Shown piece by piece: positions 1-6,374 of a DNA stretch of 7,240 nt (positions within the stretch are counted from its first letter, which is position 1; each line of letters starts with the position of its first letter). The stretch lies in contig CALCXL010000849.1 of NCBI GenBank assembly GCA_937907595.1, positions 1 to 7,240 on the forward strand. Reading direction: 5' to 3'. Position numbers and translations under genes: made by a program. Origin of the DNA: an uncultured Pseudomonadota bacterium. GTDB taxonomy: Bacteria; Myxococcota_A; UBA796; UBA9615. Under the pieces are notes generated by a model, which ran no database searches, had not been told where the DNA came from, and saw only the letters and a program-made list of their open reading frames with translations.

Positions 1-398
1 CCGCGGACGACGACGACTCCGCGGACGACGACGACTCGGCGGACGACGACGACTCCGCGGACGACGACGACTCAGCAGACGACGACGACTCCGCAGACGA
101 CGACGACTCCGCGGACGACGACGACTCAGCAGACGACGACGACTCAGCGGACGACGACGACTCCGCAGACGACGACGATTCGGCGAACGACGACGATTCG
201 GCGAACGACGACGACGCGGCCGACGACGACGATGCCTCGATCGGAGACGACGACGACGACGGGCCGCCGAGCCCCGCCCTCCTGAGCGGCAGCGGATGCA
301 CGGGCTGCCAGAGCAGCGCAAACCTGAGCGGGTTCTGGCTGCTGCCCCTGGCGGGCCTGCTGCGCCGCCGGGAGCGCTCCGCGGACGACCGACCCTGA
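1..398 (+). CDS. C-terminal part of Asp-rich repeat surface protein with MYXO-CTERM-like sorting tail (5' truncated by window edge)
   Basis: The open frame enters from the left edge (first full codon at base 3) and stops at TGA 396-398, giving 131 visible residues. It begins with 13 hexapeptide units: ten exact Ala-Asp-Asp-Asp-Asp-Ser units, then three degenerate ones (ANDDDS, ANDDDA, ADDDDA). A short Asp5-Gly-Pro-Pro segment follows, then a tail reading GSGCTGCQ, a polar stretch, the hydrophobic segment GFWLLPLAGLL, and the basic cluster RRRER. Cys motif, hydrophobic helix and Arg cluster in that order, at the extreme C-terminus, match the architecture of MYXO-CTERM-type sorting signals. Those are processed by myxosortase-type intramembrane proteases before surface anchoring. 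The Asp-rich block would be a flexible, acidic, possibly calcium-binding spacer between an unseen N-terminal functional domain and the envelope. The function of the missing N-terminal part cannot be judged. The frame is certain; the sorting assignment is by architecture only. Confidence 0.8.
   Translation, partial: ADDDDSADDDDSADDDDSADDDDSADDDDSADDDDSADDDDSADDDDSADDDDSADDDDSANDDDSANDDDAADDDDASIGDDDDDGPPSPALLSGSGCTGCQSSANLSGFWLLPLAGLLRRRERSADDRP
3..236 (+). repeat. 18-bp coding tandem repeat, 13 units (ADDDDS spacer)
   Basis: Thirteen consecutive 18-base units, consensus gcg-gac-gac-gac-gac-tcc, lie in frame with the surface-protein gene. The first ten units differ from one another only at synonymous third positions (gcg/gca, tcc/tcg/tca, gac/gat), so the peptide is unchanged. 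Amino acid changes (Asp to Asn, Ser to Ala) appear only in the last three units. The pattern suggests amplification followed by selection for the peptide. Copy number is likely to vary between strains and to be difficult to assemble. Confidence 0.95.
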
Positions 399-426
399 TC
401 AACCCCCGCTCTGCCACAATCCCGTC

Positions 427-921
427 GTGACCGAGCCCGCCGTCCCCGACCCGAAGCCGAAGCCCACCAACGTCCTGCTGATCGTGGGGATCGTGGTCGG
501 CCTGATCGTCCTGCTGTGCGGCGGAGCCGTGGCCGGCGTCGTGCTCTGGGTCCGCGCCAACACCGGCGACCTGAAGGCGGTCGGGCAGGAGATGCAGCAG
601 GAGGCCCAACGCTTCGCCGTCGCCGGGACGGACCGGACCTGCCTGGAGGAGGGCTTTCGGCGCACGACTCCCTGCGGCGACCTGGACATCAAGTGCAACG
701 TGCGGGCCTCCGTCTTCACGTCCTTCTGCCTGCAGGCGGCGCCGGCCACCGACGGCTTCTGCGAGGGGGTGCCGGCCCGGGGCGACTTCCTGGCGTTCAC
801 GAAGTTCGCCACCCAGTCCTGCGCCGACCGCGGGCTGATGGGCCACCAGGGCTGCAGCCAGGTCGTCCAGCAGCTGGCGAGTCATTGCGATCGGGAGACT
901 GCGGCCCTACCAAGCCCCTGA
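427..921 (+). CDS. Membrane-anchored Cys-rich small protein (hypothetical)
   Basis: This 164-residue protein is not a family I recognise. The N-terminal 15 residues are Pro/Lys-rich. One strongly hydrophobic segment at about residues 16-42 would act as an uncleaved signal anchor, leaving the rest outside the cytoplasm. The remaining ~120 residues contain eight cysteines, at 72, 83, 90, 101, 112, 132, 143 and 154. Five of the seven intervals are exactly 11 residues, which fits disulfide pairing between helices. The even number is compatible with four disulfides in an oxidising periplasm. The start is GTG at 427, because the membrane segment follows in good order. There is no clear ribosome binding site, and a CACAAT hexamer at 415-420 would fit a leaderless transcript only weakly. 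It lies 28 bp after the surface-protein gene and 50 bp before gshB. Its GC-rich third positions and plausible composition support coding. Confidence 0.8.
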   Translation: MTEPAVPDPKPKPTNVLLIVGIVVGLIVLLCGGAVAGVVLWVRANTGDLKAVGQEMQQEAQRFAVAGTDRTCLEEGFRRTTPCGDLDIKCNVRASVFTSFCLQAAPATDGFCEGVPARGDFLAFTKFATQSCADRGLMGHQGCSQVVQQLASHCDRETAALPSP

Positions 922-958
922 CCCCGCGCCCCCTCGGCGGCTACCCTGTGCGCCCTTC

Positions 959-966
959 GGAGAGAG
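959..966 (+). promoter_or_regulatory. Ribosome binding site of gshB
   Basis: GGAGAGAG ends 5 nt before ATG 972. It fixes the gshB start there. The same frame stays open upstream to 516, but that stretch overlaps the Cys-rich protein gene and has no glutathione synthase homology. Confidence 0.75.
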
Positions 967-971
967 ATCGC

Positions 972-1904
972 ATGCGCGCCCTGTTCGTCATGGACCCCCT
1001 GTCCACGGTGCACCCCGACAAGGACAGCTCCTACGTGCTGATGCTCGAGTGGCAGAAGCGCGGCGGGGAGGTGTGGCACTGCGGTCCCGGGGACCTGCTC
1101 AGCCGGGGCGACGAGCTCTTTGCGAAGGCGAGCCGCCTGGCGGTGGGCCCGCGTCCGAAGGTCGCCGACGTGCTGGAGACGGCGGAGATCGGCAGCCGCT
1201 CGCTGACCGCGATCTTCAAGCGCACCGACCCACCCTTCGACATGGGCTACGTCTTCTGCACCTACCTGCTCGACCTAGCGGCAAAGCACTGCGTCGTCGC
1301 CAACGCGCCCCACGCGCTGCGGGACGCCAACGAGAAGATGGTGATCCTGCGCTACCCCGACCTGATCACGCCGACGATCGTGACCCGGGACATGGTCGAG
1401 GTGAAGGCCTTCCTGGCCGAGCACGGCCGCGCGGTGATCAAGCCCTGGGACGGCAACGGCGGCCGCGGGATCTTCGTGCTGGAGGCCGGCGATCGGAACC
1501 TCAACTCCATCCTGGAGACCTCCACCCTGGGCGGCCACGAGCACGTGATGGTGCAGCGCTACCTCCCGGAGATTACGGAGGGCGACAAGCGCATCATCCT
1601 GGTGGACGGGGTGCCGAAGGGCGCCTTCCTGCGCGTGCCCCCGGCCGACGACCACCGCGGCAACATGCACGCCGGCGCGTCGGTGGTGGCCTGCGAACTC
1701 AACGCGCGGGATCAGGAGATCTGCGACGCCCTGGCCCCCTACCTGCGGGACAACGGTCTGATCTTCACGGGCATCGACGTCATCGGACGCTGCCTGACGG
1801 AGGTGAACGTGACCAGCCCCACCGGCCTGCAGGAGTGCACCCACCTGTACGGCAGCGACCTCGGCGCCGACATCGTCGACGCCGTACTCGAAAGGACGCG
1901 ATGA
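972..1904 (+). CDS. gshB: Glutathione synthase (ATP-grasp)
   Basis: Catalyses the second step of glutathione synthesis: gamma-glutamylcysteine + glycine + ATP to glutathione + ADP + Pi, in the cytoplasm. At 310 residues it matches the usual bacterial length (about 316 in E. coli). Family motifs appear in order: the substrate-side RTDPPFDMGY (84-93), NAPHALRDANEK (111-122), the ATP-grasp strand VIKPWDGNGGRGIF (155-168), QRYLPEITEGDKRI (195-208), RGNMHAGA (229-236), GLIFTGIDVIG (262-272) and the metal/nucleotide-binding LTEVNVTSPTG (275-285). The start ATG has a good ribosome binding site. The stop overlaps the next gene by ATGA, so the two are probably translationally coupled. One oddity is the mobile loop after RGN. 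In E. coli it reads AAGGRGE, but here it reads HAGASVV, so the second glycine and the arginine of that loop are not conserved. The partner gshA is not in this window. The assignment is confident from motif order. Confidence 0.96.
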   Translation: MRALFVMDPLSTVHPDKDSSYVLMLEWQKRGGEVWHCGPGDLLSRGDELFAKASRLAVGPRPKVADVLETAEIGSRSLTAIFKRTDPPFDMGYVFCTYLLDLAAKHCVVANAPHALRDANEKMVILRYPDLITPTIVTRDMVEVKAFLAEHGRAVIKPWDGNGGRGIFVLEAGDRNLNSILETSTLGGHEHVMVQRYLPEITEGDKRIILVDGVPKGAFLRVPPADDHRGNMHAGASVVACELNARDQEICDALAPYLRDNGLIFTGIDVIGRCLTEVNVTSPTGLQECTHLYGSDLGADIVDAVLERTR

Positions 1905-3124
1905 GCATCAGCCGACGCAGCGCCCTGGGCCTCTTCGGGGGGGCGCTTGTTCTGCCCTCCTGGGCCCTCGCAGGACCCCGGACCGTCTCGGGCAAGCCCT
2001 TCACGGGGGAGAACCCCCTGGGGGTGCCCCGGTCCGAGTTCCTGGCCGCCCAGGACGGCATGGACCTCATCTACCAGCGTCGATACAAGGAGAGCCTGCA
2101 GGTCTTCGAGGTCGCCGGCGTCGACTTCCCGGACAGCCCCCTGGGCAACGTCGGCCGCGCGATCGTCTGGCAGGCGATCATGTACGAGAACTACGACTTC
2201 GAGCAGGAGCGGGCCTACCGGAACGAGTACGCCGACGGCATGGAGCGGGTCAAGCGGGGGCGGCGGGACACGGGACGCAAGGCCTGGAACGACTTCCTGG
2301 AGGCCGTGCTGCTGGGCCTGGACGCCATGTACGACTTCCGCCACGGCGACCACCTGCGCGCCTTCAACAAGGCCTGGGACGCCATGGAGCTGATCAAGTC
2401 GGTGCAGCGCGCGGCCCCGGACTTCCACGACGTGAAGCTGGCCCTGGGCATGTACGACTACTGGCGCACCGCCCTGAGCGAGTCGGTCGACGGCCTGCCG
2501 AACATGGGCGACCACCGGGCCGAGGGCCTTGCGCAGATGATCGAGGCCCGGGACCAGGGCGTGCTCGCGCAGGCGCCGGCCTCCTTGGTGCTGGCCTACT
2601 CCTATCTGGAGAAGAAGGACTACAAGCAGGCCATCCTGGAGGCGGAGGGGGTGCGCAACCTCTACCCCTCCAGCGTGCTGATCGAGACCACGCTCGGCCG
2701 CGTCTACCTCAAGGCCAAGCGCTTCGACGACGCCCTGGCCTCCTTCGACCGCGTGCGCGGTCTGGACCCGCGCAACAAGCGGGTGCTCTTCCACGTCGGC
2801 GAGGCCTACTACAGCGCCAAGACCGACCACCAGGCCGCCTGGGACGCCTACGAGGCCTACCTGGCCACCGGCCCCATCGACGAGTACCGCGCCCACACCT
2901 ACTACCGCCTGGGCATGCTCGAGCGGCGCGCGCGCCACTACGACCCCGCGATCGCCTGGTTTGAGAAGTGCCTGGAGCTGCTGCCGAAGTTCAAGAAGGC
3001 GAAGAAGCGCCTGGAGGAGACCACCGAGGAGAAGGCCCGCGCCGGAGCACCCGCCGACGACGGCCCCCGCAAGGGTGGGAGCCGGGGCGGCGCCATGCGG
3101 CAGCGGGCCGCGGACGACGACTGA
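1901..3124 (+). CDS. Tat-exported tetratricopeptide-repeat protein
   Basis: 407 residues. The N-terminus SRRSALG followed by a moderately hydrophobic stretch and Ala-Leu-Ala before Gly25 is a twin-arginine-type signal peptide, with probable cleavage after residue 24. The mature protein is helical with TPR-like repeats: one near 48-80, a less canonical helical region at 90-215 with Tyr/Trp-rich segments (for example GMYDYW at 183-188), then four clearer repeats at about 225-256, 260-291, 294-325 and 331-364. The 260-291 unit fits the TPR consensus best (small residue, Tyr, Ala, Pro spacing). The tail (365-407) is charged and low in complexity, ending in Asp-Asp-Asp. TPRs usually serve as protein-protein scaffolds, so it is probably a periplasmic or envelope adaptor; its partner is unknown. 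ATG 1901 overlaps the gshB stop by 4 bp and has AAAGGA 4 nt upstream. The methyltransferase gene starts on the base after its stop. Confidence 0.88.
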   Translation: MSISRRSALGLFGGALVLPSWALAGPRTVSGKPFTGENPLGVPRSEFLAAQDGMDLIYQRRYKESLQVFEVAGVDFPDSPLGNVGRAIVWQAIMYENYDFEQERAYRNEYADGMERVKRGRRDTGRKAWNDFLEAVLLGLDAMYDFRHGDHLRAFNKAWDAMELIKSVQRAAPDFHDVKLALGMYDYWRTALSESVDGLPNMGDHRAEGLAQMIEARDQGVLAQAPASLVLAYSYLEKKDYKQAILEAEGVRNLYPSSVLIETTLGRVYLKAKRFDDALASFDRVRGLDPRNKRVLFHVGEAYYSAKTDHQAAWDAYEAYLATGPIDEYRAHTYYRLGMLERRARHYDPAIAWFEKCLELLPKFKKAKKRLEETTEEKARAGAPADDGPRKGGSRGGAMRQRAADDD

Positions 3125-3754
3125 GTGCCTGACACCCTCGCCGCCTACGAGGCCGTGGCCGGCGAGTACGCCCGGCGCCTGTCCAACGAGCTGGACGGCA
3201 AGCCCTTCGATCGCCTGATGCTCCAGCAGCTCATCGAGAAGGTGGGCGACGGCCCCCTGTGCGACCTGGGCTGCGGACCCGGCCACGTCACCCGCTTCCT
3301 GCGCGACCAGGGCGCCGGCGGCGCGTTCGGCGTCGACCTGTCCCCGGCCATGATCGAGCTGGCCCGCGCCGCGCACCCGGACATCGACTTCGCCGTCGGC
3401 GACTTCTTCGCGCTGGAGGCGGCCGACGACGCCTGGGCGGGGGCCCTCGCCTTCTACTCCATCGTCAACACCCCCACCCACAAGCTGGCCGGCATCTTCC
3501 TGGAGGTGGCCCGCGTGGTGCGCACCGGCGGCTGGCTGCTGTTGGCGTTCCACGCCGGGCACGACGTCCGCCACCTGGACACCTGGTGGGACCAGGACGT
3601 CGACATCGACTTCCACTACCACCACCGCGGCAACGTCACGAACCTGCTGCGGGCCTCGGGCTGGCGGCTGCACGACTCCATGGAGCGCGCGCCCTACGGC
3701 GAAGACGTGGAGTACCCCAGCCGCCGGGGCTACCTGCTGGCGCAGCTCAAGTAG
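3125..3754 (+). CDS. Class I SAM-dependent methyltransferase
   Basis: 209 residues with a Rossmann-fold methyltransferase core. Motif I is LCDLGCGPGH (45-54), the glycine-rich S-adenosylmethionine-binding loop. The post-I acidic strand is GVDLSPAMIELAR (69-81), with Asp71 expected to bind the ribose hydroxyls. An acidic GDFF segment lies at 92-95, motif IV-like ALAFYSIVNTP at 107-117 and the motif VI-type VVRTGGWLLLAFH at 131-143. The C-terminal part contains DVEYPSRRGYLLA (194-206), which resembles the end of many small Methyltransf_11/25-type proteins. The acceptor substrate cannot be predicted; small molecules are common for this size class. GTG 3125 immediately follows the TGA of the TPR gene (TGAGTG). 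No separate ribosome binding site is obvious, so translation probably relies on coupling. It is the last gene of the gshB operon and faces priA. Confidence 0.92.
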   Translation: MPDTLAAYEAVAGEYARRLSNELDGKPFDRLMLQQLIEKVGDGPLCDLGCGPGHVTRFLRDQGAGGAFGVDLSPAMIELARAAHPDIDFAVGDFFALEAADDAWAGALAFYSIVNTPTHKLAGIFLEVARVVRTGGWLLLAFHAGHDVRHLDTWWDQDVDIDFHYHHRGNVTNLLRASGWRLHDSMERAPYGEDVEYPSRRGYLLAQLK

Positions 3755-3760
3755 GGGCGA

Positions 3761-3840
3761 CGTCGACGGGGCAGGGGCCGACGGCGTCGACGGGGCAGGG
3801 GCCGACGGCGTCGATGGGGCAGAGGCCGACGGCGTCGAGG
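3761..3840. repeat. 24-bp intergenic tandem repeat between convergent genes
   Basis: Three consecutive 24-base copies occupy 3761-3784, 3785-3808 and 3809-3832, plus an 8-base partial copy to 3840. Copies 1 and 2 are identical and copy 3 has two substitutions. Each copy contains cgtcga and a G-rich ggggcagggg-type block. The array starts 6 bp after the methyltransferase stop and ends 10 bp before the priA stop. I see no convincing terminator hairpin with a T tract here, so any transcription termination in this gap is not of the classical intrinsic form. Confidence 0.9.
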
Positions 3841-3850
3841 CCGCCCCCGA

Positions 3851-6361
3851 TCAGAGCATCGAAACCGGATCCCGATCCACGACCACGCGGGCGCGGCCGG
3901 GCAGCTTGCCCACCTCCTCACGCAGGCGCTGGGCCACGCGGTGCAGCACCCGGCCCATGCGGGGGTGCCCGTCCGTCTTGAGCAGCACCGTCCAGCGGTA
4001 GCGCCCCTGCAGGCGGTACATGGGGGCCGGCGAGGGCCCCAGGATGCGCAGCTGCCCGGGCTGATCCACCAGGTCGCGGCTGGCCAGGTCCAGCGCCTCA
4101 CGCACCAACCGGGAGCCCTTCTCCGCCGCCTTCTCGTCCTGGCTGCTCACCCGGAACATGCACAGCCGCGCAAACGGCGGGTACCAGAGCCCGCGGCGGA
4201 AGCGCAGCTCCCGTTGGGCGAAGGCGTTGTAGTCGTGGGCCAGGGCCAGGCGGATGGCGTGGTGCTCGGGGTGCCAGGTCTGCACCAGCACCCGCCCGGG
4301 CCGGTCCCCGCGCCCCGCCCGCCCCGCCACCTGGGCGATGAGCTGGAACGTGCGCTCGGCCGCGCGGAAGTCCGGCAGGTGCAGGGCGGCGTCGGCGTGC
4401 AGCACCCCCACCAGGGTCACGCGGGGGAAGTCGTGGCCCTTGGCGACCATCTGCGTGCCCACCAGCACGTCGACCTCGCCGCTGCGGAAGCGGTCCAGGA
4501 TGCGCTTGTGCGAGCTCCGCGAGCGCGTCGTGTCCGCGTCCATGCGGTCCACCCGCAGATCGGGCCACAGCGCCAGCATCTCCTCCTCCAGCCGCTCGGT
4601 GCCGCGCCCCACCAGCTTGAGGCCGGTGCGCGACTGGCAGCCGGGGCACTGGCTGGGCAGGGGCAGGTGCACGCCGCACCAGTGGCAGAGGATGCGGTGC
4701 TGGCGGGCGTGGAACGTCATGGAGACGTCGCAGTCGTCGCAGCGGAAGTGGGCGCCGCAGTCGGTGCACAGGACCGTGGTGGCGTAGCCCCGGCGGTTGA
4801 GGAGCAGGATGGCCTGCCCGCCGTCGGCGACGTTGCGCTCGATCGCCTCACGCATGGGCGGGGACAGCGCCGCCGAGGCCTCGTCGGGGTTCTCCACCGG
4901 GTGCTCGCGCAGGTCCACCAGCTCCACCTTCGGCAGGCGGCGGGCGCCCACCCGGTCGGGCATGACCAGGCGCTGCATCGCGGTGGTCTCGCTGAGGTAG
5001 AGCGTCTCCAGGGCGGGGGTGGCGGAGCCCAGGATGCAGACGGCGTCGCTGTTGCGGCAGCGCACCAGGGCGACGTCGCGGGCGTTGTAGCGCAGGCCGT
5101 CGTCCTGCTTGTAGGAGCCGTCGTGGACGACGATCAAACGCAGGTCGTGCACGGGCGCGAAGACCGCCGAGCGCGGGCCGATCACCAGGCGGGCGCCGCC
5201 GCGGCGGATCCTCACCCACTCGTCAAAGCGCTCCCGGTCGGTCAGGCCCGAGTGCAGCACGGCGACGGGCTCCTCGCCGAAGCGCGCGCGGAAGCGGGCC
5301 AGGAACTGCGGCGTCAGGCCGATCTCCGGCACCAGCAGGATCGCGCCGCCGCCCTCCTCCAGCACCCGCGCCGCCGCTTGCAGGTACACCTCCGTCTTGC
5401 CCGATCCGGTGATGCCGTGCAGCAGGAAGCGGGAGAAGGTCCGGGCGCCCAGGGCGCGGTGCAGCGTGGAGAGCGCCGTGGCCTGGGCCGGGGTGGGGGC
5501 GCGGGCGACGGCGTCGTCAGGATCCAGGGTGACCTGCTCGGCGGCGTCCAGGTCCAGGGCGCGCTGCTCCACCTCCACCAGGCCACGGTCCCGCAGCTGC
5601 TTGAGTTGGGGGGCCGAGCGGGGGAAGGCGTCGCGCAGGGCGCTGCTGGTGGCGGGGCCGAAGCGCGCCAGCCAGTCGATGAGGCGGTCGCGGATGGGTC
5701 CGGGGCGGGAGAAGGCGGAGCGGGCGAGCATGGCGTCGCCCTTGAGGGTGTAGACGTCCTCGGTCTTGATCTGGGCGACCGTGCCCACCTCGGACTGCAG
5801 GATCTCCACCTCGTCCCGCCGCTCAGACGCCTTGATCAGCCGCTCGGTGACGCCGCGCAAGCGCTTGAGGGTCTTCAGGGCCAGGGCCTTCTGGGGGGAC
5901 GCGGCCAGGCGCTGGAGCATCTCCAGCGTGCCCGCGTCGGGGGCGGTCTCGTCCTCGGCAAGCCGCTGCCCCTTGTCCAGCAGCCGCACCGTGCGACGCG
6001 TCGCGGCCCGGGTCGAGCCGGGCAGGGCGGTGCGCACGACCTCCCCCAGGGGGTGGGCGTAGTAGGTGGCCAGCCAGTGAAAGAGGGGGACCAGGTCGAC
6101 GTCGAACAGCGGCTCGGAGATGGCCAGGAAGTCGATGGACTTGAGGACCTGGCCCTCGGGCGGCGTGACGTCGACCGCCAGCACGTAGCCGGTCATGCGC
6201 CGGTTGCCGAAGGGCACGGACACGGCGTGGCCTACCCGGAGCTGGTCGCTCAGGGAGGCGGGCACGCTGTAGTGAAAGGGCCCCGGCAGCGGCAGGGGCA
6301 CCGCCACCTCGACGGTCGGCAGGGGCGGCCCCTCGGGGAGCGGCAGGCCCGGCTGATCCAA
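3851..6361 (-). CDS. priA: Replication restart helicase PriA with a shortened Walker B motif
   Basis: 836 residues. PriA recognises abandoned replication forks and reloads the replisome. Motifs in order: N-terminal 3'-DNA-end-binding region (about 15-110), Walker A GITGSGKTEVY (316-326), LLVPEIGLTPQ (342-352), VIGPRSAVF (393-401), motif III LGSATPALETL (444-454), eight zinc-binding Cys in four CxxC pairs (532-535, 541-544, 559-562, 572-575), motif V VGTQMVAKGHDFP (634-646) and motif VI QVAGRAGR (677-684). Between motifs Ic and III the usual VDEEHD..YK reads LIVVHDGSYKQ (409-419): Asp-Glu-Glu is absent, exactly three residues, with perfect alignment on both sides. This removes the magnesium-coordinating and catalytic acidic residues. 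The leftmost start is TTG 6361 with no ribosome binding site; GTG at residue 19 is an alternative, since homology begins near residue 15. It lies 13 nt downstream of dksA, so is probably co-transcribed. Confidence 0.96.
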   Translation of the reverse strand: MDQPGLPLPEGPPLPTVEVAVPLPLPGPFHYSVPASLSDQLRVGHAVSVPFGNRRMTGYVLAVDVTPPEGQVLKSIDFLAISEPLFDVDLVPLFHWLATYYAHPLGEVVRTALPGSTRAATRRTVRLLDKGQRLAEDETAPDAGTLEMLQRLAASPQKALALKTLKRLRGVTERLIKASERRDEVEILQSEVGTVAQIKTEDVYTLKGDAMLARSAFSRPGPIRDRLIDWLARFGPATSSALRDAFPRSAPQLKQLRDRGLVEVEQRALDLDAAEQVTLDPDDAVARAPTPAQATALSTLHRALGARTFSRFLLHGITGSGKTEVYLQAAARVLEEGGGAILLVPEIGLTPQFLARFRARFGEEPVAVLHSGLTDRERFDEWVRIRRGGARLVIGPRSAVFAPVHDLRLIVVHDGSYKQDDGLRYNARDVALVRCRNSDAVCILGSATPALETLYLSETTAMQRLVMPDRVGARRLPKVELVDLREHPVENPDEASAALSPPMREAIERNVADGGQAILLLNRRGYATTVLCTDCGAHFRCDDCDVSMTFHARQHRILCHWCGVHLPLPSQCPGCQSRTGLKLVGRGTERLEEEMLALWPDLRVDRMDADTTRSRSSHKRILDRFRSGEVDVLVGTQMVAKGHDFPRVTLVGVLHADAALHLPDFRAAERTFQLIAQVAGRAGRGDRPGRVLVQTWHPEHHAIRLALAHDYNAFAQRELRFRRGLWYPPFARLCMFRVSSQDEKAAEKGSRLVREALDLASRDLVDQPGQLRILGPSPAPMYRLQGRYRWTVLLKTDGHPRMGRVLHRVAQRLREEVGKLPGRARVVVDRDPVSML
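5123..5128 (-). other. Site of missing Asp-Glu-Glu codons in PriA Walker B
   Basis: On the minus strand the codons run GTC-GTC (5131-5126) directly into CAC-GAC (5125-5120). PriA proteins normally have Asp-Glu-Glu between this hydrophobic beta strand and His-Asp. The reading frame is kept on both sides, and the following aromatic-rich loop (SYKQ..GLRYNARD) is intact, so this is a clean three-codon absence and not a frameshift. Confidence 0.85.
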
Positions 6362-6374
6362 GGGACTGCGGCTG

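Noticed and set aside
3..236. Possible CRISPR array
   Set aside because: The 18-bp units are contiguous with no spacers and encode a repeated hexapeptide in frame with a gene.
415..426. CACAAT as -10 box of a leaderless GTG transcript for the Cys-rich protein
   Set aside because: No matching -35 element at the right distance (accctg at 392-397); one degenerate hexamer is not enough.
516..971. N-terminal extension of gshB upstream of 972
   Set aside because: Arg/Gly-rich translation without homology, overlapping the Cys-rich protein gene; ATG 972 has a good ribosome binding site and gives the standard family length.
1739..3673. A 644-residue minus-strand open frame across the TPR and methyltransferase genes
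   Set aside because: Low-complexity Val/Gly/Gln/His composition, opposite two genes with clear motifs; it is an antisense shadow.
3761..3840. Possible CRISPR or intrinsic terminator between convergent genes
   Set aside because: Direct 24-bp copies without spacers, and no stable stem followed by a T tract on either strand.
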